In this document: in pieces, positions 13,847-20,549 of the stretch
Position numbering within the stretch: the first letter of the stretch is position 1
Layout of the letters: each line of letters begins with the position of its first letter
Source: JAPLXD01 sp041662765
GTDB taxonomy: Bacteria; Patescibacteriota; Minisyncoccia; Moranbacterales; UBA11712
Reading direction: 5' to 3'
Assembly: GCA_041662765.1 (NCBI GenBank)
Contig: JBAZRT010000007.1
Location: 1-27,796, forward strand
DNA length: 27,796 nucleotides
Notes under the pieces: generated by a model
What the model saw: the letters and a program-made list of their open reading frames with translations, nothing else
Told to the model about the DNA's origin: nothing
The model's database searches: none
Translations under genes and position numbers: made by a program

Positions 13847-14463
13847 AAAAGAGGATCGGCGAAACCAGCCACAAACAGACGGCTTTCGGCATCATCCCGC
13901 GCTCAAAATTGATTCCTCTTGAAATTGAAGGAATTAAAAGAGCGTGGGATTTTGTTTTGCAAAAAAGCGATAAAAGTAAGATGCTGATAACTCCGGATCT
14001 CATCAAGAAATTGCACGAGGTAGGTTTCGCCTGGATATTTCCGGATACGGGCGGAAAATTCAGAAAAATTGACGTGCGAGTTTCAAAACACGATCCGCCG
14101 AAATTTTTTCTAGTGTCACAGCTGATATCTGATTTCACAGAAGATCTCAAAATCAGGACGAAACATTTACCAAAGATTGAGAATAAAGATTTTTTCGAAG
14201 AACTTATTTCGTTGTTATCTTGGGCTCATCACAGATTTTTATGGATCCATCCGTTTCAGGATTATAACGGCCGCATTGGCAGATTGCTTATAAATATAAT
14301 ACTGCTCAATCTTGACCTGCCTCCAATTGAGCTTAAGGTTGAAACGAAAGCGGGAAGAAAAAAGTATATCGAGGCGTTACAATCAGCTGACGACGGGGAT
14401 TACAGAAAACTGGAAAAAATAATTCGATCAGCTCTTGAGGAAGCAACAGAAGAAGTGAAATAA
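13843..14463 (+). CDS. Fic domain protein (probable AMPylating toxin)
   Basis: Protein of 206 aa. The Fic core motif is H136-P-F-Q-D-Y-N-G-R-I-G-R147, matching H-x-F-x-(D/E)-G-N-x-x-x-x-R except that Gly is replaced by Tyr141. The catalytic His136, the metal-binding Asp140 and both Arg residues are present. Upstream, G-K-F-R-K-I-D-V-R-V and a P-P-K-F flap fit the beta-hairpin that positions the target. Fic enzymes transfer AMP (sometimes other moieties) from nucleotides to target hydroxyl side chains; in toxins these are often DNA gyrase or similar proteins. It is translated from an ATGA overlap with the 61-aa candidate antitoxin. Length is that of a single-domain Fic. Confidence 0.88.
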   Translation: MKKRIGETSHKQTAFGIIPRSKLIPLEIEGIKRAWDFVLQKSDKSKMLITPDLIKKLHEVGFAWIFPDTGGKFRKIDVRVSKHDPPKFFLVSQLISDFTEDLKIRTKHLPKIENKDFFEELISLLSWAHHRFLWIHPFQDYNGRIGRLLINIILLNLDLPPIELKVETKAGRKKYIEALQSADDGDYRKLEKIIRSALEEATEEVK

Positions 14464-14547
14464 GCGTCAATTCGAAAACATCGTGCTTCTCAACAAAAAA
14501 GTCGGAACTGAACACCATTGAGCCACGGCTCCGCTGACGCCAGAGCG

Positions 14548-14715
14548 GTGACACGAGGATTGAAAGAAAAAGAAGTCGATGACGCTGGTCGAGGCTGTTT
14601 GATTGGAATACTTTTGGTCATAACCGTGGTCGCAACTATTATAAACTGGATTCTTGGCATACTGGTTTTCATCGGAGGTCTCATTTATATAACCAAGTGG
14701 TATTACAAGGAATAG
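14548..14715 (+). CDS. Small two-TM membrane protein, start uncertain
   Basis: About 55 aa from GTG at 14548 (65 aa if the TTG at 14518 is used). After a charged N-terminus, R-G-C-L-I-G-I-L-L-V and I-L-G-I-L-V-F-I-G-G-L-I-Y-I form two membrane helices ending in a basic W-Y-Y-K-E. There is no ATG in the frame and no convincing Shine-Dalgarno, so the start is doubtful. It follows the Fic gene and is closed by its own terminator. Possible roles include a small holin-like or toxin-like peptide, but nothing in the sequence establishes this. Confidence 0.45.
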   Translation: MTRGLKEKEVDDAGRGCLIGILLVITVVATIINWILGILVFIGGLIYITKWYYKE

Positions 14716-14728
14716 AGGATGTGAAAAG

Positions 14729-14753
14729 CCAGAGTCAAAAACTCTGGTTTTTG
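14729..14753 (+). terminator. Rho-independent terminator
   Basis: CCAGAGT, a CAAAA loop and ACTCTGG followed by five T. It ends the Fic/small membrane protein unit. Confidence 0.85.
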
Positions 14754-14832
14754 TATGGAAATGACACACTATATCAAATCCGCCGGAAAAATCACCCGCA
14801 GGCCTAAATTTGCGTAAATAAGGGCTAATTTC

Positions 14833-14861
14833 TTTACATTGGGGCTGTTTTGGCGTATTCT
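14833..14861 (+). promoter_or_regulatory. Promoter of the DUF91-type nuclease gene
   Basis: TTTACA (14833-14838), 17-bp spacer, TATTCT (14856-14861). Transcription would begin near 14868, about 80 nt before the coding start. Confidence 0.45.
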
Positions 14862-14949
14862 AGAAATAGCTACAGACCTAGAAATCTGCTGGTTTTATTA
14901 AGTATTTATTGTTTGTGAACAGGGAAAATAATTGAAAAAAGTAAAGTTT

Positions 14950-15876
14950 ATGAAAAATTATTATCGCATAATGTTAGGCAGAAAAAGTATTTATGCTGAA
15001 GAGGCGCATAACGGTAATTTCATTGGCGTGGGTTGGTTCGGAGATATTGATTTATCAAAAAAACTACCGGACAATTGGCGCGACTTCAATGGTAAATTTA
15101 TACCATTGTATCTCAAAGAAAATCCGGAAGGCTCAAAAGTTGCTGCCGGACTGGCTTGTGGAATGCTATATACTATTGCAAAAGGAATTTTGATTGGCGA
15201 TATCGTATTGTGTCCAGACGGGAAAGGAAATTATTTCGTAGGTGATGTTATTGGAGATTATGAATTCAAAAAAAATAAAACTCTTCCGCATCGCAGAAGC
15301 GTGCGATGGTATTCGCGCACTATTTCGCGTGAAGAAATGTCTGAATCGCTTAGAAATTCTGCCGGATCCATTGGAACAGTGAGCAATGTCACAAGATATG
15401 CTGATGAAATTGAAGCGCTTATTTCCAGTTGTCGACCGGCTTCGATTATTTCTACCGATGAAACCATAGAAGATCCGAGTATTTTTGCATTGGAAAAACA
15501 TCTGGAGGATTTTTTGGTGCAAAATTGGCATCACACGGAACTTGGGAAACACTATGACATTTATGAAGAAGACGGAGAAAAAGTTGGTCAGCAATATCCA
15601 AGTGATACCGGGCCAATTGATATTTTAGCGATTAGCAAAAATAAAAAAGAAATTTTGGTTGTTGAACTTAAAAAAGGTAGAGTTAGTGACGTGGTAGTCG
15701 GGCAGGTGCAAAGGTATATGGGTTATGTTAAAGAAGAATTGGCTGAAAAAAATCAAGAAGTAAGGGGTGTGATTATTGCATTTGAAGACGACGTCAAAAT
15801 TCATCGCGCTCTTTCGGTTGCGAATAATATAGATTTTTATACTTACAAAATTCACTTTGAACTGAAAAAGAAATAA
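14950..15876 (+). CDS. NucS/DUF91-type PD-(D/E)XK endonuclease with N-terminal beta domain
   Basis: Protein of 308 aa. The N-terminal 115 residues (Y-Y-R-I-M-L-G-R-K-S, F-I-G-V-G-W-F, G-D-I-V-L-C-P-D) look like a PUA/EVE-like or related small-ligand or modified-base reading module. From about 178 the NucS-type nuclease is clear: L-E-K-H-L-E-D-F-L, G-P-I-D224-I-L-A, V-V-E239-L-K241-K-G, and Q252-x-Q-R-Y. These are the PD-(D/E)XK acidic and lysine residues plus the family Gln. Similar fusions are annotated as restriction endonucleases, so a role against foreign or modified DNA is likely. An upstream TTG at 14932, preceded by AGGGA, would add six residues; I chose the ATG because family members begin near Y-Y-R-I-M-L-G. 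Confidence 0.8.
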   Translation: MKNYYRIMLGRKSIYAEEAHNGNFIGVGWFGDIDLSKKLPDNWRDFNGKFIPLYLKENPEGSKVAAGLACGMLYTIAKGILIGDIVLCPDGKGNYFVGDVIGDYEFKKNKTLPHRRSVRWYSRTISREEMSESLRNSAGSIGTVSNVTRYADEIEALISSCRPASIISTDETIEDPSIFALEKHLEDFLVQNWHHTELGKHYDIYEEDGEKVGQQYPSDTGPIDILAISKNKKEILVVELKKGRVSDVVVGQVQRYMGYVKEELAEKNQEVRGVIIAFEDDVKIHRALSVANNIDFYTYKIHFELKKK

Positions 15877-15914
15877 TTTATGTAAATGCTATAGCGAACT
15901 TTTGAAATAAAGTC

Positions 15915-16712
15915 ATGAGAAATATAAATCTTAATAAATTACTCGTCCCACTGTTTGAGAAAGCCAAGGAGATTGATGAGTTTGAATTTTGCTGCACAAT
16001 TCTCAGGGTGAAAGGCACAGAGGGCCCGGGATGGGATCCACTTGCAGAAAGCAGCCAGTTTATGAATCAGACAGCATTATTGTTGCAAGCCCCTCTTGAA
16101 TCAGATTTAAAGAAAAGATTACTTTTATCTTTATATTGCCACGCAACAGAGATTGATGATATATACATTATCATTTCAAATCTTCTGCGGATTATAAAAG
16201 GAGAGCGATATAGTATTGATTATTTTCGATATGTAAAAGATAAAAATGGAAACAAGGTGAAATATCCTCATCATAAAATAGATGAGATAAAAAATCTAGC
16301 CAAAGACACTGATTTCGAAAAGATAGCAGAAACCATGGATTATTTTTTAGTTAAAGAAGTACGAAATGCATTTTATCATTCAGATTATGTTTTATATAAA
16401 GAAGAATTTAATATTAGGCATGGGGACGGGGTTCTAATTGAAAACATAATAACCCCAGCAGTTCCCTTTGAGTGGCTTATTCCAAGAGCACATACCGGCA
16501 TAAATTTTGCGTTTGAAACAATCAAACTTACTCAAAAATACAGACGATCTTATAAAAAAGAGAAAGTTGTTTCTGCGCGATTTTTAGCGGATGGCGGAGT
16601 TGAAGATCTTATGCTCACAGTTCATCCGAAAGCTGGTTTAATTGGTTTTCGATCGCTTAAGGAAGAAGAAAGGAATAAATATGACAAAACAAGAAAAAAA
16701 AGAAGAGGATAG
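15915..16712 (+). CDS. HEPN-like protein (candidate RNase effector)
   Basis: Protein of 265 aa. A helical region (about 60-165) contains R-L-L-L-S-L-Y-C-H-A-T-E-I-D-D, and then V-R150-N-A-F-Y-H155-S-D-Y. R-x4-H with preceding helix and a following acidic or aromatic position is the catalytic signature of HEPN domains. Many of these are RNases in toxin-antitoxin, CRISPR and abortive-infection systems. A beta-rich tail follows (E-K-V-V-S-A-R-F, D-L-M-L-T-V). The family is not assigned beyond this motif. The 3' end overlaps the next gene by 32 nt, so expression is coupled. The start ATG at 15915 has no strong Shine-Dalgarno. Confidence 0.65.
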   Translation: MRNINLNKLLVPLFEKAKEIDEFEFCCTILRVKGTEGPGWDPLAESSQFMNQTALLLQAPLESDLKKRLLLSLYCHATEIDDIYIIISNLLRIIKGERYSIDYFRYVKDKNGNKVKYPHHKIDEIKNLAKDTDFEKIAETMDYFLVKEVRNAFYHSDYVLYKEEFNIRHGDGVLIENIITPAVPFEWLIPRAHTGINFAFETIKLTQKYRRSYKKEKVVSARFLADGGVEDLMLTVHPKAGLIGFRSLKEEERNKYDKTRKKRRG

Positions 16713-17160
16713 CATACATCTTCGCGCCGTGAAATATGGATACCTGCATCCTAATGGTTTTTCGTATAAAGGAATTGCGCATCATTATTCAAAGAGGTCG
16801 GCAGAATGGGAGGTCGTCAAAGAATTCTTGCATGTTGCGAGAAACAATAAGGATGCAGGATTAAATCACATTACGCCGTTTGTCTTGCTTCAAAGAAATG
16901 GAAGTGCCATCGATGATTCTATATTTGTCTTGAGTTATGAAGCGTTTTTTAACTATTTGGACTATCTCGAATTGCAGCAAGCGAGAAAATCAGCCAAAGA
17001 TGCCAATTTTTATGCAAGAATCGCCATAGGGATTGCCGCATTGGCCTTTATTATGTCCGCGCTCCTTTCTTTATGGCAGATCAATCATCCGATTAAAATT
17101 AATAAAGATCGGCAAAATAATTTTTTTAGATTAAATAAACATAATTCTGTTCGCCCATGA
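16681..17160 (+). CDS. C-terminally membrane-anchored partner protein
   Basis: Protein of 159 aa. A soluble domain of about 105 residues (K-Y-G-Y-L-H-P-N-G-F-S-Y, H-H-Y-S-K-R-S, F-V-L-L-Q-R-N-G, V-L-S-Y-E-A-F-F-N-Y-L-D-Y-L-E-L) precedes a helix (F-Y-A-R-I-A-I-G-I-A-A-L-A-F-I) that spans the membrane. The tail is short and basic. I do not recognise the family. It overlaps the HEPN gene by 32 nt and the hydrolase by 4 nt, so it is the middle member of a coupled trio. A membrane sensor, anchor or immunity partner is plausible. The start at 16681 has AAGGAA upstream and is preferred to 16642. Confidence 0.65.
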   Translation: MTKQEKKEEDSIHLRAVKYGYLHPNGFSYKGIAHHYSKRSAEWEVVKEFLHVARNNKDAGLNHITPFVLLQRNGSAIDDSIFVLSYEAFFNYLDYLELQQARKSAKDANFYARIAIGIAALAFIMSALLSLWQINHPIKINKDRQNNFFRLNKHNSVRP

Positions 17161-17777
17161 TAAAAAGAAAAACCCAGATATTTATAATTCATGGCGGGAT
17201 GACCTTCAAAAATAGAAAGGATTATTTGCAATTTCTGAAAACCAGGGAAATATCAACTGAGAAAAAAATTAGATGGTCTGATGATTATTTAGATGGCAAA
17301 TTAGGCAAAAGCTTTGAAATCATTAGGCCTCGCATGCCCTTACAAGATGATGCAAAATACAGCGACTGGAAAATTCATTTTGAAAGATTCTTTCCCAAGT
17401 TGAGAAACGGAGTAATTCTGATCGGCTCCTCGTTGGGTGGAATTTTTCTCGCGAAGTATTTGTCGGAAAACAAATTCCCCAAAAGGATATTATCAACTTA
17501 TCTGGTTTGCCCGCCCTTTGACAATACTTTGACCGGCGAGGATCTAGTTGGCGGTTTCAAACTCAAATCCGATCTATCATTACTTGAGACAAATTCCAAG
17601 AATCTTTATCTCATGTTTTCGAAAGACGATGAGGTAATTCCAGTATCACATGCAGAAAAATACAGGGAAAAATTGAAAGGTGCGAAGATTATGATATTCA
17701 AGAGTAAAAACGGACACTTTAAAATATCCAAATTTCCAGAGATTATCGAGATGATAAAAAAAGACTTGAGAAAATAG
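17157..17777 (+). CDS. Alpha/beta hydrolase (RBBP9/YdeN-like)
   Basis: Protein of 206 aa. The early strand ends in I-I-H-G-G (oxyanion region). The nucleophile elbow is G90-S-S92-L-G-G, and the acid is in S-K-D-D-E-V-I-P (157-158). The final His is H187 in K-N-G-H-F. The catalytic triad is complete and the short length matches the RBBP9/YdeN serine hydrolases. Substrates are generally unknown; esterase or peptidase-type activity on small molecules is likely. Its ATG overlaps the stop of the membrane protein (ATGA), placing it in the HEPN operon. A terminator follows. Confidence 0.8.
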   Translation: MIKRKTQIFIIHGGMTFKNRKDYLQFLKTREISTEKKIRWSDDYLDGKLGKSFEIIRPRMPLQDDAKYSDWKIHFERFFPKLRNGVILIGSSLGGIFLAKYLSENKFPKRILSTYLVCPPFDNTLTGEDLVGGFKLKSDLSLLETNSKNLYLMFSKDDEVIPVSHAEKYREKLKGAKIMIFKSKNGHFKISKFPEIIEMIKKDLRK

Positions 17778-17788
17778 AAAGCAACCAA

Positions 17789-17815
17789 AAACAACGCTTT
17801 CGGCGCTGTTTTTTA
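17789..17815 (+). terminator. Terminator of the HEPN/hydrolase operon
   Basis: ACAACGC pairs with GCGCTGT with one mismatch around a TTTCG loop, followed by a T run. It lies 13 nt after the hydrolase stop. Confidence 0.6.
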
Positions 17816-17836
17816 AACTCTCGAGGATTTCGACCT

Positions 17837-17871
17837 GGATTGGTCTCTCGATAAAAAGTATTAGCTGCTCC
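17837..17871. repeat. Right copy of the 35-bp direct repeat (candidate att site)
   Basis: Matches 9740-9774 at 33 of 35 positions and includes the trailer and the last four bases of the tRNA-Asn gene. Confidence 0.6.
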
Positions 17872-17939
17872 GAGGGTGGGATTCGAACCCACGACCAAGG
17901 GATTAACAGTCCCCTGCGCTACCGCTGCGCCACCTCGGA
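17868..17939 (-). tRNA. tRNA-Asn (GTT anticodon)
   Basis: A 72-nt cloverleaf on the minus strand. Acceptor TCCGAGG/CCTCGGA, D stem GCGC/GCGC, anticodon stem GGGGA/TCCCT with loop C-T-G-T-T-A-A (anticodon GTT), five-base variable loop, and T arm GTGGG-TTCGAAT-CCCAC. The discriminator is G. CCA is not encoded; CAG follows. It has a near-consensus promoter, and its 3' end abuts the island repeat. Confidence 0.96.
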
Positions 17940-17957
17940 ATATCAAAACGCTCCTGC

Positions 17958-17986
17958 ATTATATGGGGAAAAGAAGGATTCGTCAA
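17958..17986 (-). promoter_or_regulatory. Promoter of tRNA-Asn
   Basis: On the minus strand TTGACG (17981-17986), a 17-bp spacer and TATAAT (17958-17963), ending 18 nt before the tRNA 5' end. Confidence 0.85.
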
Positions 17987-17996
17987 CAAGTCACCA

Positions 17997-18025
17997 TTGA
18001 CAAAATATCTTAAGTGTTTTATATT
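17997..18025 (+). promoter_or_regulatory. Strong promoter of the small cysteine-rich gene
   Basis: TTGACA (17997-18002), 17-bp spacer, TATATT (18020-18025). Together with AAGGAGG at 18051-18057 it points expression at the ATG at 18063. Confidence 0.75.
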
Positions 18026-18062
18026 CTCACCATCCTTAGCAACCCCATTGAAGGAGGCGAGT

Positions 18063-18237
18063 ATGGCTGTCGAAGAGGTTAACGGCGTCGTTGCCGACGA
18101 TGAGTGCCGACGATGAGTGCCGGCGGTGCGGACACTTCCCCAACGAATGCCACTATTGGCAAAATGAGGGAGAATCCCTCAAAGGCTTGATTCTGGACCA
18201 GGGCACAAACCAGTGCGGGAAATTCCGCACAAATTAG
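18063..18237 (+). pseudogene. Small cysteine-rich protein split by a 13-bp tandem duplication
   Basis: A strong promoter and AAGGAGG with 5-nt spacing direct translation to ATG 18063, but that frame ends after 17 codons. The cause is a tandem copy of CGACGATGAGTGC (18095-18107 and 18108-18120). Removing one copy restores 53 aa containing C-R-R-C-G-H-F-P-N-E-C-H-Y-W and, near the end, Q-C-G-K-F, a probable small metal-binding protein. As it stands, an internal ATG at 18100 still gives 45 aa with all the cysteines (M-S-A-D-D-E-C-R-R-C). It therefore may be expressed by reinitiation, be off, or be phase-variable. The family is not recognised. Confidence 0.6.
18092..18122. repeat. 13-bp tandem repeat inside the cysteine-rich gene
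   Basis: Period-13 sequence extends over 31 bp (about 2.4 copies). The unit length is not a multiple of three, so gain or loss of a copy switches reading frame. Confidence 0.85.
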
Positions 18238-18259
18238 CCCGGAAGAAACCAGCGGCAAT

Positions 18260-18295
18260 CGGCCGAACCATATCTGCGTGGTTCGGCCGTTTTTT
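18260..18295 (+). terminator. Strong rho-independent terminator
   Basis: CGGCCGAACCA and TGGTTCGGCCG form a perfect 11-bp stem with an 8-nt loop followed by six T. It terminates the cysteine-rich gene. The T run overlaps the end of copA on the other strand. Confidence 0.92.
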
Positions 18296-20513
18296 ATTTC
18301 CGGTATATCCGCAGACTATTCGCCACCACTGACACCGAACTGAACGCCATCGCGGCGGCGGCGACAACGGGATTCAAAAGGCCAGCCATGGCAAGAGGAA
18401 TGGCAACAACATTATATCCAAACGCCCAAAAAAGATTTTGGCGTATCGTCTTGAAAGTGAGCCGGGAAACTTTGACCGCTTCGACGACTTTTTGAAGATT
18501 GTTTTGCACCAAAATTATTTGTCCCGCCTCCTTGGCAATATCCTGAGCGCTACCCATTGCAATCCCAAGGTCGGCTTGCACAAGACTCGGCGCATCATTG
18601 ATACCGTCTCCGACAAAAATAATTTTTTCTCCTTCTTTCTGGAGTTTTTTTATCTCCGCCGCTTTCTCCGAGGGCAGAACTTCCGCCAAAACTTTTTCTA
18701 TGCCCAGCTCTTTTGCCACTGCTTCGGCGGTTTTCTTGTTGTCGCCGGATATCATCGCAATTTTGAGTCCCATATTTTCAAGCTCCCCTATCACTTCTTT
18801 TGATTCTTCGCGAATCTCATCGGCAACGATTATCGCGCCAACAATATTTTCGCCGTGTACGGCGAAAAGACGCGTGCCAACGCCCAATTTTTCATCGTTC
18901 AATATCTCGTCCGCCCATAGCGTGCCAAGATTATTTTCTTCCAACAATTTTTTGTTTCCGAGAAACAGTTTCGTCTTGTGCTCGACGCACCTTCCGGTCA
19001 TCCCCTTTCCTCTGATCTCTTTTATATTCTCCAATTTGGCAAGTTCAATATTGTTTTTCTGCGCATGATCTGCAATCGCTTTGGACAGGGGATGCTCCGA
19101 ATTTTTCGCGAGGCTCGCCGCTATTTTGAGAATCTTGTCTTCACTGTAATCATAAGCTGGATTTCCAATTATTTTTTGCACCTCCGGTTTTCCCTTCGTC
19201 AGCGTTCCCGTTTTGTCGAAAACGATCATCGAAATATCCTTAACCCTCTCAAAACTTTCTCCGCTTTTGAAAAGTATCCCGCTCTTGGCGCCCCGTCCCG
19301 TTCCAACCATGATCGCCGCCGGCGTCGCAAGACCCAAAGCGCAAGGACAAGCAATCACAAGAACCGATACCGCGCTGATGAGCGAAAGAGTGAAGCTATG
19401 CAATGCGAAATACCATCCCAAAAAAGTGGACATTGCCAAAAGAATGACAATCGGAACAAAAATCCCGGAAATTTTGTCCGCCAATTTCTGAATAGGCGCC
19501 TTGGATCCCTGCGCTTCCTCAACTGTTCTGATGATTTGCGCCAAAACAGTTTCGTCTCCGATCTGCATCACTTTTATTTTGAGCATCCCGTCCTGATTGA
19601 TCGTCGCGCCGAACACGGATGAATATTTTTTCTTTTCAACCGGAAGAGATTCGCCCGTAAGCATAGCCTCGTCAACATCCGATTCGCCTTCAAGCACGAT
19701 TCCGTCGAGAGGAATTCTCTCTCCCGGTTTTACAAGAAGAATATCTCCAACTTTCACTTCGTATATGTTCACTTCTTCCTCTCGGACGCCTTTTATCACT
19801 CGCGCTTTTCGCGCGCCAAGTTCGAGAAGTTTTTGCATTGCCTCGCCGGCTTGCCCCGTACTCTTGGCTTCAAAATATTTTCCGAGAAGAATGAGCGTGA
19901 TGACGAGCGCCGCCGACTCAAGATAACCTTCGCGGCCTGAAAATATCGCCCACACGCTGAAAAAATACGCAGCGAGAGTTCCGAGAGAGATCAGTGTGTC
20001 CATATTGGCCCGCATTTTTTTTGCCTGCATCAGAGCCATTCGGTGAAATCGCCAGCCGAACCAAAAAACTACAACCGTAGCCAAGGTCAAATGAAGCCAC
20101 ATGACGAGATCTATTCCCAAAAACAATTTTCCCGCTCTTATTTTCACAAACATTTCAACAAGCAAGGGAGCGCTCAAAACCGCCGACCACAGAAATGACG
20201 TCCAATTTTTTTGGATATCTTCATTGCCATGCCCGTGTCCGCCATCTTCCATTTTCATTCCGTCCATATGATGCTCGTGAGAATTTCCGGCGCTATGCGG
20301 TTTCTCGATGTCATATCCGTTGCTGATGATTATTTTTTTCAGATCTTCCTCATTCAAGACATCCGCATCGTATTCGACATACGCTTTCTTGGCCGCGAAA
20401 TTGACATTCGCGCTCAAAATCCCTTTCGCGCGCAAAAGTTCTTTTTCATTTGAGACTGCGCAGGAGGCGCAAGTCATACCAACAATTTTCAATATTGTCT
20501 TTGTCTTTTTCAT
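18294..20513 (-). CDS. copA: Copper-exporting P-type ATPase
   Basis: Protein of 739 aa. An N-terminal heavy-metal-associated domain with G-M-T-C15-A-S-C18 is followed by a histidine- and methionine-rich linker (about 73-97) and eight membrane helices. Key sites are T-G-E (286-288), C389-P-C391 in the transport helix, D433-K-T-G-T (phosphorylation), S-E-H-P-L and G-D-G-I-N-D-A-P. The last helices carry Y-N and M-A-F-S-S, the pair that marks Cu(I) (P1B-1) pumps. It exports Cu+ from the cytoplasm using ATP. It lies downstream of csoR and the HMA-membrane-cupredoxin gene, and is presumably derepressed by copper with them. Confidence 0.95.
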   Translation of the reverse strand: MKKTKTILKIVGMTCASCAVSNEKELLRAKGILSANVNFAAKKAYVEYDADVLNEEDLKKIIISNGYDIEKPHSAGNSHEHHMDGMKMEDGGHGHGNEDIQKNWTSFLWSAVLSAPLLVEMFVKIRAGKLFLGIDLVMWLHLTLATVVVFWFGWRFHRMALMQAKKMRANMDTLISLGTLAAYFFSVWAIFSGREGYLESAALVITLILLGKYFEAKSTGQAGEAMQKLLELGARKARVIKGVREEEVNIYEVKVGDILLVKPGERIPLDGIVLEGESDVDEAMLTGESLPVEKKKYSSVFGATINQDGMLKIKVMQIGDETVLAQIIRTVEEAQGSKAPIQKLADKISGIFVPIVILLAMSTFLGWYFALHSFTLSLISAVSVLVIACPCALGLATPAAIMVGTGRGAKSGILFKSGESFERVKDISMIVFDKTGTLTKGKPEVQKIIGNPAYDYSEDKILKIAASLAKNSEHPLSKAIADHAQKNNIELAKLENIKEIRGKGMTGRCVEHKTKLFLGNKKLLEENNLGTLWADEILNDEKLGVGTRLFAVHGENIVGAIIVADEIREESKEVIGELENMGLKIAMISGDNKKTAEAVAKELGIEKVLAEVLPSEKAAEIKKLQKEGEKIIFVGDGINDAPSLVQADLGIAMGSAQDIAKEAGQIILVQNNLQKVVEAVKVSRLTFKTIRQNLFWAFGYNVVAIPLAMAGLLNPVVAAAAMAFSSVSVVANSLRIYRK

Positions 20514-20549
20514 GAAAAAATATTAAAAAATATGAACCGGATTTTTGAT

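Larger units (their letters stand above)
9740..17871. mobile_element. Candidate tRNA-Asn-associated genomic island
   Basis: An 8.1-kb segment is flanked by a 35-bp direct repeat (9740-9774 and 17837-17871, 33/35 identical). The right copy reaches the last four bases of the tRNA-Asn gene. All genes inside are accessory in type (TOTE-like primase-helicase operon, Fic pair, DUF91 nuclease, HEPN trio), whereas the flanks carry housekeeping-type genes. This is the layout left by tRNA-targeted integration. No integrase, transposase or relaxase is visible inside, so the element would be decayed, mobilised in trans, or the repeat may have another origin. Confidence 0.4.

Noticed and set aside
9740..17871. 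Search for an integrase, transposase or relaxase in the island.
   Set aside because: No R-H-R-Y, serine recombinase, DDE or HUH pattern was found in any encoded protein, so the element class is left open.
18978..19622. Long plus-strand open frames across copA.
   Set aside because: Shadows of the copA coding phase with low-complexity composition.
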